Shown here: piece after piece, positions 42,856-52,117 of the stretch
How positions within the stretch are numbered: position 1 is the first letter of the stretch
Layout: every line of letters begins with the position of its first letter
Origin: CAJQQK01 sp965224225
GTDB taxonomy: Bacteria > Pseudomonadota > Alphaproteobacteria > Rhizobiales > Hyphomicrobiaceae
Length of the DNA: 64,000 nt
Direction of reading: 5' to 3'
Assembly: GCA_965224225.1 (NCBI GenBank)
Contig: CBDCZF010000029.1
Coordinates: forward strand, 434,001-498,000
Position numbers and translations under genes: made by a program
Notes under the pieces: generated by a model
The model's database searches: none
What the model saw: the letters and a program-made list of their open reading frames with translations, nothing else
What the model was told of the DNA's origin: nothing

Positions 42856-44115
42856 ATGGCCGCACGTGACATAGCGATCATCGGTGCGGGTATCACCGGC
42901 CTGGCTGCAGCGATTGCGCTGCGCCGCCAAGATTTCCGAGTGGTCGTTTACGAGCGCTTCGCGCAGTCTCTGCCGATTGGCTCCGGCCTCCTGATCCAGC
43001 CGACGGGTCTTGCCGCGCTCGGGCGGCTGGGCCTCCGGGGCCGGATCGAATCGCTCGGTGCGCGCATCGACCGCCTGGCTGGCGAGACGATCGGTGGTAC
43101 CACGATCTTCAATCTCAACTACGCCGATCTGGCGCCCTGCTACTATGCCATCGGCATTCATCGCGCCGCACTGCACGGTACGTTGTGGGCGGAATTCGAG
43201 ACCTGTGGCGCCGACCTCGAAACGGTGGTTGATGTTTGCGAGGCCGTCACAGGCCCGGCTGGACGAATTCAGACGATCGACCGGCAAGGCCGGACGCTGC
43301 CGGCTGCCGACCTGCTGATCGATGCAAGCGGCACCAACTCGGCACTTGCCATGGCGGCCCGCAGCCGCCCCGCGCGCGCTTTCCGGTATGGTGCCGTGTG
43401 GGCCACAGTCCCGGACATTGATTACAAGCCCGGTGCATTATCGCAACGCTACGAGGCCGCGCGAAAGATGATGGGCTATCTGCCAATAGGCCGCCTGGAG
43501 CCGGAAGGCGGATCGCTTGCCGCACTTTTTTGGAGCCTGAAGACCGCGGACTACGATGCCTGGGTCGAGAATTTCGAAAGCTGGCGCCACGAAGCCTCTG
43601 ACTATTGGCCGGCACTCGGCGATGTCATCGACCGGCTAGAGGGACCTCGGGATTTTACGCTGGCCAAGTACGCTCATGCGACTTTGCGCCGACCCTATCG
43701 AGAGAGCCTTGCGTTCGCGGGCGATGCTGCTCACGCGACCTCACCGCAACTGGGCCAGGGTGCCAACCAGGGGTTGATCGACGCCATTGTGCTGGCCGGT
43801 GCGCTTTCGCGAACCGCCGACATACAGACAGCGCTGCAGCTCTATGCCGAAACACGCCGACAGCACGTGCGGTTCTATCAACGGGCCAGTGCGATCATGA
43901 CGCCGCTGTTCCAGTCCGATCAGGTTGTCCTGCCCTACATGCGCGACCTGACATTCGATCGGCTGCGTCTGGTGCCCTATCTGCACCGCGAGATGCTGCG
44001 CACGCTGGGCGGCCTCAAGAACGGATTGTTCAGCTGGCGCGAACCGGAAGATTTACTCGATCCATTGCTGAATGAAAGCGTTTCGGCCGAACCCCTCGAT
44101 GTTCGATCGAGGTAG
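42856..44115 (+). CDS. FAD-dependent monooxygenase
   Basis: 419 residues from ATG 42856; a GTG at 42850 is possible. An N-terminal FAD-binding Rossmann motif IIGAGITGLAAAIALR is followed by the second FAD motif GDAAHATSPQLGQGANQGLI near residue 285. The layout is that of class A flavin monooxygenases (UbiH/PheA-like). Substrate cannot be assigned from the sequence. It is convergent with the MttB-family gene (33 bases between ends). Confidence 0.85.
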   Translation: MAARDIAIIGAGITGLAAAIALRRQDFRVVVYERFAQSLPIGSGLLIQPTGLAALGRLGLRGRIESLGARIDRLAGETIGGTTIFNLNYADLAPCYYAIGIHRAALHGTLWAEFETCGADLETVVDVCEAVTGPAGRIQTIDRQGRTLPAADLLIDASGTNSALAMAARSRPARAFRYGAVWATVPDIDYKPGALSQRYEAARKMMGYLPIGRLEPEGGSLAALFWSLKTADYDAWVENFESWRHEASDYWPALGDVIDRLEGPRDFTLAKYAHATLRRPYRESLAFAGDAAHATSPQLGQGANQGLIDAIVLAGALSRTADIQTALQLYAETRRQHVRFYQRASAIMTPLFQSDQVVLPYMRDLTFDRLRLVPYLHREMLRTLGGLKNGLFSWREPEDLLDPLLNESVSAEPLDVRSR

Positions 44116-44148
44116 ATCCAACCCGATATACCCTGTGTTTCCTGTTGC

Positions 44149-45696
44149 TCAATACCAGGCATCCGGCAGCTCGTGCTTGCGTCGCTCGACATAGTCGCGC
44201 AGGGCATCATCGACCGCCACATCGATGGCCGGTGCCTCGTAATCGGCAAGCAGTGCCGTCCAGCGCTCGTAGGCGCGCTGCTGCATGTCCTTGGCGCCAC
44301 GCTCTTCCCAGCTCTCGACGTTCTCGCTGTCGGACAACGCCGACTCGTAGAACGCGGTCCTGTAGTTGCGCATGGTGTGGGCACTGCCCAGGAAATGGCC
44401 GGCCGGCTCGACCTCCTCGTAGGCATCGCGGGCCAGCGCATCACCCTCGGTTGCAATGCCTGAGAGCATCACTTGATAAACGCCCAGGCGATCAGCATCG
44501 ATGACCAGCTTCTCGAAGCCGGTACACAGGCCGCCTTCGAGCCAGCCGGCCGCGTGCAGCACGAAATTGGCGCCCGCCATCACCGTCGAATGCATCGAGT
44601 CAGCGCTTTCATGAGCGGCTTGCGCATCGGCGATCTTGGATGCCGTCAGCGAGCCGCCGCAGCGCAACGGCAGCCGCAAGCGCCGGGCAAGCTGCCCGAT
44701 GACATAGTTGGAGATCACCGGCTCCGGCATGCCGAAGGTCGGCGCACCGGATTTGAGGCTCATGGAGGACAGGAAGTTGCCGAGCACGAACGGTGCACCG
44801 GGCCTGACAAGCTGGCTGTAGGCACAGCACATCATCGCCTCTGCCAGAGCCTGTGCGATGGAGGCCGCCGTCGTCACGGGGCCCATCGCGCCCGATAGGA
44901 TGAACGGGGCAACGACGATGCCCTGGCCGGCGCCGCAATAGACCTGGATCGCCTCCGTCACGACCTTGTCGATCATCAGCGGCGAGTTGGTATTGACGTT
45001 GCCCATGATCACGCAATGGCGATCGAAGGTATCGCTGCCATGGACGATACGGGCCATCGCAACTGAATCTGCCGCCCGGCTCTTCTCCGTGATCGCGCCC
45101 AGGTGCGGCTTGTCCGACCAGCGCATGTGGCAATAGAGCATGTCGAGATGGCGCTTCGAGACGGGCACGTCACACGGTTCGCAGGTCACGAACCCGCCGT
45201 GATGCAGGGCCGGCAGCAGGTAGGTGAGTTTGACGAGGCTTTCGAAGTCAGCAATCGAACCGTAACGCCGGCCGCCATCCAAATCCCGCACGAACGGGGC
45301 ACCATAGACCGGCGCGAACACCTGACTGTTGCCGCCGATCTCAACCGTGCGATCCGGATTGCGTGCAATCTGTGTGAACCTGGCCGGTGCCTTGGCGCAG
45401 AGTGCCCGGATCATCTGCGCGTCTGCCCGGATGCGTGTGCCGGTGACCTTGGCACCCGCTTCACGCCAGGTGGCGATGGCGGCCTCGTCCTCGCGAAACT
45501 CGAGCCCGATGTCCTCGATCAGCCAGTCGGCCTGACTTTCAAGGCGGACGAGCCCTTCTTCATCGAGGTATTCAACGAACGGTATGGCACGCTTGACAAA
45601 AGCCGGTGCCGGCGTCGACCCAGTGCTGTCTCGGGTGTTACTACCACGGTTGGTACCGCGCCGCCGTCTGCCAGCTGTTGCCATCGTGGCAACCAA
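44149..45696 (-). CDS. Trimethylamine methyltransferase family protein (MttB-like, no pyrrolysine)
   Basis: 515 residues. Family segments include ITEKSRAADSVAMARIV, MGNVNTNSPLMIDKVVTEAI, ILSGAMGPVTTAASIAQALA, FGMPEPVISNYVIGQLARRL and HSTVMAGANFVLHAAGWLEG. There is no in-frame amber codon at the pyrrolysine site, so it is of the non-pyrrolysine type, some of which demethylate glycine betaine or other quaternary amines. No partner corrinoid protein is adjacent. A start at Met5 is also possible. Confidence 0.88.
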   Translation of the reverse strand: MVATMATAGRRRRGTNRGSNTRDSTGSTPAPAFVKRAIPFVEYLDEEGLVRLESQADWLIEDIGLEFREDEAAIATWREAGAKVTGTRIRADAQMIRALCAKAPARFTQIARNPDRTVEIGGNSQVFAPVYGAPFVRDLDGGRRYGSIADFESLVKLTYLLPALHHGGFVTCEPCDVPVSKRHLDMLYCHMRWSDKPHLGAITEKSRAADSVAMARIVHGSDTFDRHCVIMGNVNTNSPLMIDKVVTEAIQVYCGAGQGIVVAPFILSGAMGPVTTAASIAQALAEAMMCCAYSQLVRPGAPFVLGNFLSSMSLKSGAPTFGMPEPVISNYVIGQLARRLRLPLRCGGSLTASKIADAQAAHESADSMHSTVMAGANFVLHAAGWLEGGLCTGFEKLVIDADRLGVYQVMLSGIATEGDALARDAYEEVEPAGHFLGSAHTMRNYRTAFYESALSDSENVESWEERGAKDMQQRAYERWTALLADYEAPAIDVAVDDALRDYVERRKHELPDAWY

Positions 45697-45759
45697 CAGC
45701 CTTTCGCCGGCCGTTGCTACTCGGTGGACGTCAAAATGTAGCGCGAAACCGTCAGCGGA

Positions 45760-47463
45760 TCAGGGAACGGCGCGCTGAGCCTGCCCGTCGGCAGCTTCGT
45801 CATCGACGACGAACCTCGACGCGCTCTCCATGACGTGGACCGGCGGCGGCGCGAAGCTCTCAGCGCTCGCCATAGCCCAGAGGCCGGCCAATTGGGGATT
45901 ATCGGTACCCTCGAGCAGTTCGCCGGGTTTGAGCTGCGGAAACAGTTCAGCATAGGTCGCGACCCGTTCGCCGGATACGCGGCGTGAAACATGCTGCGGC
46001 TGGATCTGGCCCGGATGGGTGAGACCCATGGCGGCGACCAGTTCGGCCAGCGCTTCGACCGTTTGCCGATGGAAATGATGAACGCGGTCGGTTTTCTCCG
46101 GGACGACGAGTGCGCGCTGGCGGGACCAGTCCTGCGTTGCAACGCCTGTCGGGCACTTGTCGGTATGACAATGCTGCGACTGGATGCAGCCGATCGCGAA
46201 CATGAAGCCGCGCGCCGCGTTGCACCAGTCGGCACCAAGCGCCATGACGCGGGCCATGTCGAAGGCGGTTGCGATCTTGCCGCTGGCGCCGATGCGGATG
46301 CGGGCACGCAGATTGACGCCGACGAGGGCATTGTGGACGAAGGCCAGGCCTTCTTGCAGCGGCATGCCCAAATGGTCGGTGAACTCGAGCGGCGCTGCCC
46401 CCGTGCCGCCCTCGGCGCCGTCGACGACGATGAAATCCGGCGTGATGCCGGTTTCGACCATGGCCTTGCAGATCGACAGGAACTCGACCGGGTTGCCGAC
46501 ACAAAGCTTGAATCCGACAGGCTTGCCACCGGACAGCTCGCGCAGTTTGGAGATGAATTCCATGAGCCCGCGCGGGCTTGAGAATGCGGGATGCGAGGAG
46601 GGTGAAACGCAGTCGCGGTCGCGCGGAATGCCACGTGCCTCAGCGATCTCTTGGGAAATCTTTGCCTTCGGCAGCACGCCGCCATGGCCAGGCTTGGCGC
46701 CCTGCGAGAGCTTGAGCTCGATCATCTTGACCGCGGGGAGTGCGGCTCCCTCCTGAAAGCGCTCCTCGCTGAACTGGCCGTCCGGCGTGCGGCAGCCGAA
46801 ATAGCCCGAGCCGATCTGCCAGATCAGGTCGCCGCCGGATTGCTTGTGATATCTGGAGATCCCGCCTTCGCCGGTAGTGTGGGCAAAGCCGCCCTTGCTG
46901 GCGCCGCCGTTGAGCGCACGGATGGCATTGGAACTCAAAGCCCCGAAACTCATGCCCGAAATGTTGAAAACGGACGATGAGTAGGGCTGCTTGCAGTCCG
47001 GCCCGCCGATAACAATACGAAACGGAGCCTCGACCACCTCGGCAGGCGCAACCGAGTGGTGCAGCCACTCGTAGGGAACTTCATAGACATCGAACTGTGT
47101 GCCGAACGGACGCTTGTCGAGCGCCCGTTTGGCGCGCTGATAGATGATCGCCCGCTGGTCCCGGCTGAAGGGCGTGCCGTCCTTCTCGTCCTCGAAAAAG
47201 TACTGGCGCATTTCGGGCCGGATCTCTTCGAACAAAAAGCGCAACTGGGCGGCCAGCGGATAGTTGCGCAGAATGGCGTGATGCGACTGGAACAGATCGC
47301 GCAAGCCCCACAGCGACAACACCCCGAAGACGGCGGCAAGTATCCAGAACAAGACATCGAGAGCAGGGAATAGATAGGCGCAAACAAGGCTCGCAAACGT
47401 CGCGCTGATGACCAGCGTCAGCGTCATGTAACGCGGCTCGAACGGCAGCCGGAGCAGGCTCAT
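45760..47463 (-). CDS. FMN-binding glutamate synthase family protein
   Basis: 567 residues from ATG 47463, chosen for its strong GGAGGACGATC upstream; the frame is open to 47535. Two N-terminal hydrophobic helices (residues about 10-50) anchor the protein. The body is the GltS-like FMN domain: GMSFGALSSNAIRALNGGAS, KPVGFKLCVGNPVEFLSICK, DFIVVDGAEGGTGAAPLEFT and a Cys-containing QHCHTDKCPTGVATQ. The family is not true glutamate synthase; its members lack the amidotransferase domain and substrates vary. It is on the same strand as the MttB-family gene upstream in map order. Confidence 0.88.
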   Translation of the reverse strand: MSLLRLPFEPRYMTLTLVISATFASLVCAYLFPALDVLFWILAAVFGVLSLWGLRDLFQSHHAILRNYPLAAQLRFLFEEIRPEMRQYFFEDEKDGTPFSRDQRAIIYQRAKRALDKRPFGTQFDVYEVPYEWLHHSVAPAEVVEAPFRIVIGGPDCKQPYSSSVFNISGMSFGALSSNAIRALNGGASKGGFAHTTGEGGISRYHKQSGGDLIWQIGSGYFGCRTPDGQFSEERFQEGAALPAVKMIELKLSQGAKPGHGGVLPKAKISQEIAEARGIPRDRDCVSPSSHPAFSSPRGLMEFISKLRELSGGKPVGFKLCVGNPVEFLSICKAMVETGITPDFIVVDGAEGGTGAAPLEFTDHLGMPLQEGLAFVHNALVGVNLRARIRIGASGKIATAFDMARVMALGADWCNAARGFMFAIGCIQSQHCHTDKCPTGVATQDWSRQRALVVPEKTDRVHHFHRQTVEALAELVAAMGLTHPGQIQPQHVSRRVSGERVATYAELFPQLKPGELLEGTDNPQLAGLWAMASAESFAPPPVHVMESASRFVVDDEAADGQAQRAVP

Positions 47464-47572
47464 GATCGTCCTCCGTAGTCGTGGTCGACTGAATTCAGGG
47501 TGCCTCGCGATCCGACAGCAGTTTATAACGATCATGGATCACGCGCCAATAAAGGCGGTGCGAACAACTCAC

Positions 47573-48835
47573 CTACGACCTGCCTGCGGGAGAGTGCCTG
47601 TTGAAACTCCAAACCGTGAGAATCACCGCCACGGCGATATTGAGCACCATCAACGTCAAGTACATCGGCCGGTAGCTCGCAAAGGTCTCGATCAAAAACC
47701 AGCAGAACGGCGCCGCCGACATCCAGCCGACCGACAGAAAGGCAAAGGCGCGTCCGTTCATTTCGGCGAGGCGTTCGCGCGGTACGATCTCGCTCAGCGC
47801 GGCGGTGAACACCGCATTCCAGGCCTGGCCGGAAAATCCACACGCCAAGGCGAGCATGAAAAGCGCCGTCGCGCTCCAGGTTGCATCAGCGCTGAGCAGG
47901 GCAAAGGCCGTCGCCGTCGACATCAGAGCAATCGCGATAAGCACATACTCCGTGCGCCCGATACGGTCGCAAACCCAGCCGAAAACGGGTCGACCGAACA
48001 GGCCTGCGAGCTGCAGGTTGGAGGCGAAGATGCCGGCCGCGATCGGCGTGAGCTTCACGGCTTCGAGCATGTAGATGTAGGAAAAGAACACCATGCCGAT
48101 CTGGCTGATCGCGAAGACCATGCCCGAGAGCCAAAGCACGCGCATGCCGGCGGGGATCGTGAAGCGTTGGACAAGGGTGCTCAACAGCCCGCTGCCATCA
48201 CCCGTAATGACCGGAGCTCTGCGGGCGGCAGCATCGTCACGCAAACGGTAGAGATGCGGCCAGAGCATGATGACGAGAACGCCCATGAAGATCGCCGCCG
48301 CCGTACTGGTCACGCCGAGTTGCCAGCCGGCAACCGCGACGAACGGCGGCAGAACACGGCCAAGCACGACACCGGCAAGCGGCTGTGATGACTGGCGGAT
48401 CGACAGGAAAAGGCCGCGATTGTAGTTCGGCGTGCGTTCGGTGACGACGGCCATGCCGATGGGCCCGAGCGGGCCGTAGCCGAGGCCGAACAGGAAGGCT
48501 GCAAATATCGTCGCCCACCACGAACCTTGCAGGATGACGAGCATCGCCAGGCTCATCCAGATGAGGGCCAGGATCTGTACGCCAACGCTGCCGCACCAGC
48601 GCATATAAATGCTGGTCATCGGGCTCGACAGCGCCGTGCCGATGAAGATGAAGGTCAGCGCCAGACCGAAATCGCGCTCTTCGAGGCCGGTCGCCTCGGC
48701 GAGAGCCGGGGCGAGCAGAACGAACGCCATGAAGCCGGCGGCGGCTAGCGACTGGGAGGTGAAGGTTGCCAGCAGATGCTGGACAGGGCGGCGCCGCGCC
48801 GCTGCTTCGCGCCTGTCCTCAACGGCACTCGAAAT
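47573..48835 (-). CDS. MFS transporter with unusual start
   Basis: Twelve-helix major facilitator pattern, with LFGLGYGPLGPIGMAVVTER and GRPVFGWVCDRIGRTEYVLI as the loop motifs. The first ATG (48730) falls inside transmembrane helix 1 (HLLATFTSQSLAAAGFMAFV), so the true start must be upstream. No ATG, GTG or TTG lies in frame before the gene runs into the enoyl-CoA hydratase. The best candidate is ATT at 48835 behind AGGGGCGG, giving 420 residues. A rare start or an indel are both possible. Substrate unknown; it probably imports an organic acid for the neighbouring acyl-CoA pathway. Confidence 0.7.
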   Translation of the reverse strand: MSSAVEDRREAAARRRPVQHLLATFTSQSLAAAGFMAFVLLAPALAEATGLEERDFGLALTFIFIGTALSSPMTSIYMRWCGSVGVQILALIWMSLAMLVILQGSWWATIFAAFLFGLGYGPLGPIGMAVVTERTPNYNRGLFLSIRQSSQPLAGVVLGRVLPPFVAVAGWQLGVTSTAAAIFMGVLVIMLWPHLYRLRDDAAARRAPVITGDGSGLLSTLVQRFTIPAGMRVLWLSGMVFAISQIGMVFFSYIYMLEAVKLTPIAAGIFASNLQLAGLFGRPVFGWVCDRIGRTEYVLIAIALMSTATAFALLSADATWSATALFMLALACGFSGQAWNAVFTAALSEIVPRERLAEMNGRAFAFLSVGWMSAAPFCWFLIETFASYRPMYLTLMVLNIAVAVILTVWSFNRHSPAGRS

Positions 48836-48837
48836 GG

Positions 48838-49635
48838 CTACCGCCCCTGGAAGTTCGGAATGCGCCGGTCGGACGTTGCAGCCACACCTTCCTTGAAGTC
48901 GTCCGTGCGCCGAAGCCAGGTCTGCTCCTCGAGTTCGTGGTCGGTTGCAGCCCGCACCCTGTCGGCGAGGCCGGCGCGCATGGTCGCCCGCGTCGAGATC
49001 AGCGCCAATGGCGCGTTGGTCGCAATCTCACGGGCGAGATCCCATGCCGCCTGGCGTACTTGGTCGAGCGGCACGAGTTGATCGACCAGACCCATGGCGA
49101 GCGCTTCCTCGCCCTTGATGCGCCGGCTGGTGTAAAACATCATTGCAGCTTTGGTCGGCCCGATGACCTCCTTGAGCGTCGTCGTCAGGCCGAATCCGGG
49201 ATGAAATCCGAGACGCGTGAAGTTGGCTGCAAAGCGTGCTTCGGGCGCTGCCACGCGGAAGTCCGGCACGAGTGACAATCCGAAGCCGCCACCGATGGCT
49301 GCACCCTGGATGGCGCCGACCACCGGCTTCTTGTTGGCAAACAGGCGAACTGCTTCGGAATAAAGATGGCCCGCAGAGCCGCTGTTCGGTGCGCCGTCGA
49401 CGCTGCCGTCGGACTGAACGCGGCTGCCATCACCGAAGTTGGCACCGGCGCAGAACGATTTACCTTCGGAGCAGAGCACGAGCGCCCGCACCTCAGAATT
49501 CTCATCGAGTTCGTCGAAGGTGTCGGCCAACTGCTGGATCAGCGAATAGTCGAAAAAATTGTGCGGCGGCCGCGTGATCTCGACGGTTGCGACAAGTTCC
49601 TTGATCGACACTCTGAGGTCGCTGCTCTCGCTCAT
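48838..49635 (-). CDS. Enoyl-CoA hydratase/isomerase family protein
   Basis: 265 residues of crotonase fold. Oxyanion-hole segments are LCSEGKSFCAGANFGDG and QGAAIGGGFGLSLVPDFRVA. The position usually held by the first catalytic Glu reads APEARFAANFTRLGFHPGFG, where Arg/Pro-type residues replace the standard Glu pair, so it may not be a classical hydratase. It sits 23 bases downstream of the acyl-CoA ligase gene on the same strand. Confidence 0.88.
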   Translation of the reverse strand: MSESSDLRVSIKELVATVEITRPPHNFFDYSLIQQLADTFDELDENSEVRALVLCSEGKSFCAGANFGDGSRVQSDGSVDGAPNSGSAGHLYSEAVRLFANKKPVVGAIQGAAIGGGFGLSLVPDFRVAAPEARFAANFTRLGFHPGFGLTTTLKEVIGPTKAAMMFYTSRRIKGEEALAMGLVDQLVPLDQVRQAAWDLAREIATNAPLALISTRATMRAGLADRVRAATDHELEEQTWLRRTDDFKEGVAATSDRRIPNFQGR

Positions 49636-49658
49636 TGCGTTTTCTCCAAACAGACTAA

Positions 49659-51797
49659 CTAGTTGCGCGGCTCGATCAGTGCATCGACAACGGATAAGCC
49701 CTGACCTTCGGGATGCACGATGACTGGATTGAGGTCGATCGCCTCGATGTCTTCGGCGTACGTAACAGCGAATTTCGACAAGGCGACGATCAAGTCTGCA
49801 ACCGCCGATACATCCGCCGGCTGCTTGCCGCGGGCACCGAACAGGATGCCGGCTCCCTTGAGGCGACGCAGGATGGCAAGCGCGGTATCGCGATCAGCGG
49901 TCGGCGAAGCGAGAACCACGTCGTCCATGATCTCAGCATAGATACCGCCCAGGCCGACCAGGACCATCGGTCCGAACACGCTGTCGTTCTGGATACCGAC
50001 AATGAGTTCGACACCCGGCTTTGCCATCGGTTCGATGAGAACGCCTGCAATATCGGCGCTGTCGTCGTAACGCCCGGCAGCTGCGATCAGATCGTCGTAA
50101 GCCGCGGCGACCAGGTCGTCACCGCTGACCGCCAGACGCACGCCGTCGGCTTCGGTCTTGTGGGCGATGTCGGGTGACTGGATCTTCATCACCACGTCAC
50201 CGCCAATGGCGCGTGCTGCCGCGACTGCGGCATCCCGGCTATCGACCAGCCTGCCGGTCATGCTACCGATCGCATGGTCGGCCAGCAATTGGCGGGCCGC
50301 GTATTCGAACAATGCAAACCGGATGCGCCTGCCGGTTTCGGTGCGCTCACTACCACTCTCGGATGCGGGCACAAGCGGCGCGTTGAAGCGCGCGCGCGCC
50401 TCACTATAGGTCACCAGGGCCGCCATGGCGCTCGCCGCATTGAGAGTGTCGGTAAGGAGCGGCACGCCGGCGCTAGCGAAGAAGGCCATCGTTTCCTGCG
50501 ACGGCATCGTATAGCTCCAGGTGACCAATGGCTTGTCACCGCCGCTACCGATCGCGATGAACTTGTCGCGCTCTTTGGCATAGTGATGTGCCTGGCGTGC
50601 CGTCGTCACCAGGATGCCGGCATCGATGTTGCGGGCACCCATCGTGAGCCCCATCAGTTCGGCATATCCGATCCGATGGACGGCCTGGGCCGTACCGTCG
50701 ACCGGATTGCGCGACGAGCCGTATTCGGGCAGCACGGCATCGATCAGGCGCCGTGCTTCCTGATCGAGCACGGGCACCTCGAGGCCGAAGCCGTCGCACA
50801 GATCGGCCATCCAACCGCCGCCACCACCGCTGCCGGCGGCAATGCCGATACGCCGGCCCTTTGGCGGTTTCGAGCGGTTGTGAAAGAAGGCGGCGGCCGT
50901 ATCGACCAATTGATCGATGTCGTCGGCAAGTGTGATGCCGTATTCGGCGAGCACCGCCCGGTTGACCCGGTCGGATCCCGCCATGGCGCCGGTGTGCGAG
51001 GCAGCCGACTCCTGCGAGGCCTCGCTGCGGCCGATCTTGACGGCAATGATCGGCTTGTTCTGCTCGAGCGCCTTGGCTGCGACCCGGCGGAACTGGGCGC
51101 CGTCGCGGATGTCCTCGAGGAACATCAGGAAGACTTGCGTCTCGCCTTCATCGAGCATGTAATCGACGATGTCGAACGCCCTGAGGCCTGCCTCGTTGCC
51201 GGTCGTGACGACGTAACGGAAGGGCAATTCGCGCAGACGGCCGCGGTCGTACATGCCATAGCCGATGGCACCGCTCTGGGCGATGACGGCGAGGCGGCCG
51301 CCGTCTTCATGCCAATCGGGCATCAACGGCAGATTTGCGCGCGAGATCGCCGGACTGAACGTCGGCGCAAGCGACTTGGCGAAGTTGACGAAGCCGAGCG
51401 AATTGGGCCCCGTGACCGCCATGTCGTATTCGGCGATGACGCGACTCAGTTCGTGCTGCATGGCGACGCCTTCCGCGCCTGCCTGCTCGGCGAAGCCCGA
51501 TGCGACGATCGCGGCCGCCCGGATGCCGGCTTCGCCGCAACGCCGCACTTCGTCGATGACCGCACCGGCTGGGATGGCAAGCACGGCGAGATCAACCGGC
51601 TCGGGCAGGTCATTGACCGTTGGATAGGCCTTGTGTCCGGCGATCTCGGTCCGGTTCGGATTGATCGGATAAATCCGCCCGGCATAGCCCTGCCGGCAGA
51701 TCACGTCGAACAGAATGCCGCGCAATATGGTCGTATCCGGCGATGCGCCGACAACGGCAACGCTCTCGGCCCACAGAAGTTTTGAGATATCAGGCAC
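49659..51797 (-). CDS. Acetate--CoA ligase (ADP-forming) family protein
   Basis: 712 residues. The N-terminal CoA-binding domain (VAVVGASPDTTILRGILFDV) is followed by two ligase-CoA domains, with the phospho-His region QESAASHTGAMAGSDRVNR. The C-terminal ~230 residues are an ATP-grasp domain (VVMKIQSPDIAHKTEADGVR, GVELIVGIQNDSVFGPMVLV). The enzyme interconverts an acyl-CoA, ADP and Pi with the acid, CoA and ATP. Substrate is likely an organic or branched acid used by the adjacent dehydrogenase genes. The IS110 element lies about 100 bases upstream, between it and those genes. Confidence 0.9.
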   Translation of the reverse strand: MPDISKLLWAESVAVVGASPDTTILRGILFDVICRQGYAGRIYPINPNRTEIAGHKAYPTVNDLPEPVDLAVLAIPAGAVIDEVRRCGEAGIRAAAIVASGFAEQAGAEGVAMQHELSRVIAEYDMAVTGPNSLGFVNFAKSLAPTFSPAISRANLPLMPDWHEDGGRLAVIAQSGAIGYGMYDRGRLRELPFRYVVTTGNEAGLRAFDIVDYMLDEGETQVFLMFLEDIRDGAQFRRVAAKALEQNKPIIAVKIGRSEASQESAASHTGAMAGSDRVNRAVLAEYGITLADDIDQLVDTAAAFFHNRSKPPKGRRIGIAAGSGGGGGWMADLCDGFGLEVPVLDQEARRLIDAVLPEYGSSRNPVDGTAQAVHRIGYAELMGLTMGARNIDAGILVTTARQAHHYAKERDKFIAIGSGGDKPLVTWSYTMPSQETMAFFASAGVPLLTDTLNAASAMAALVTYSEARARFNAPLVPASESGSERTETGRRIRFALFEYAARQLLADHAIGSMTGRLVDSRDAAVAAARAIGGDVVMKIQSPDIAHKTEADGVRLAVSGDDLVAAAYDDLIAAAGRYDDSADIAGVLIEPMAKPGVELIVGIQNDSVFGPMVLVGLGGIYAEIMDDVVLASPTADRDTALAILRRLKGAGILFGARGKQPADVSAVADLIVALSKFAVTYAEDIEAIDLNPVIVHPEGQGLSVVDALIEPRN

Positions 51798-51954
51798 GGT
51801 TGTTCCTACTTCTCGCTGTCATCGAAAGACCGAGTTGTCCTAGCTTCTGTTGACATATGATACTCAGAACCCGGATTGCAGCCGCTCTTTGCCCCTCACC
51901 CTTGCATGTTTCAGGCTTGTTCGTTTCGGGCCGCGAATCAGGTGACATCTGGTC

Positions 51955-52117
51955 GACCGCTTGGGGGAGGCCTCCCCCAAGCGGTCGGGCGGGTCGGACC
52001 GTCCCCACCCTGGTGCCCGGCACCGCGGGTTAGCGTGGTCGCCCGCCCATTGCGCTGCAACCTGAACAGATGATTGGGAGCGAGGTCCCGTATGCAAGGC
52101 AAGGTCAAGCTGAGCGC
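51955..52117 (+). ncRNA. Predicted IS110 bridge RNA
   Basis: A perfect 32-base palindrome (51955-51986) is followed by a target-type loop. Its outer stem pairs GGGCGGG (51987-51993) and neighbours with CCCGCCC (52042-52048). The guide CACCCT (52006-52011) is identical to the left target, then comes hairpin GGTGC/GCACC, then GGGTTAG (52027-52033), complementary to the right target CTAACCC. A second loop has outer stem GCGCT/AGCGC (52052-52056, 52113-52117) and inner hairpin GGGA/TCCC. Its guide ACAGATG (52066-52072) equals the right end of the element (53069-53075). ATGCAAG (52092-52098) is complementary to the left end CTTGCAT (51901-51907). The last guide includes the transposase start codon. 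Transcription itself is not shown by sequence. Confidence 0.7.

Noticed and set aside
50274..51785. 503-codon plus-strand frame opposite the acyl-CoA ligase
   Set aside because: Antisense shadow; the ligase motifs are clear on the minus strand.
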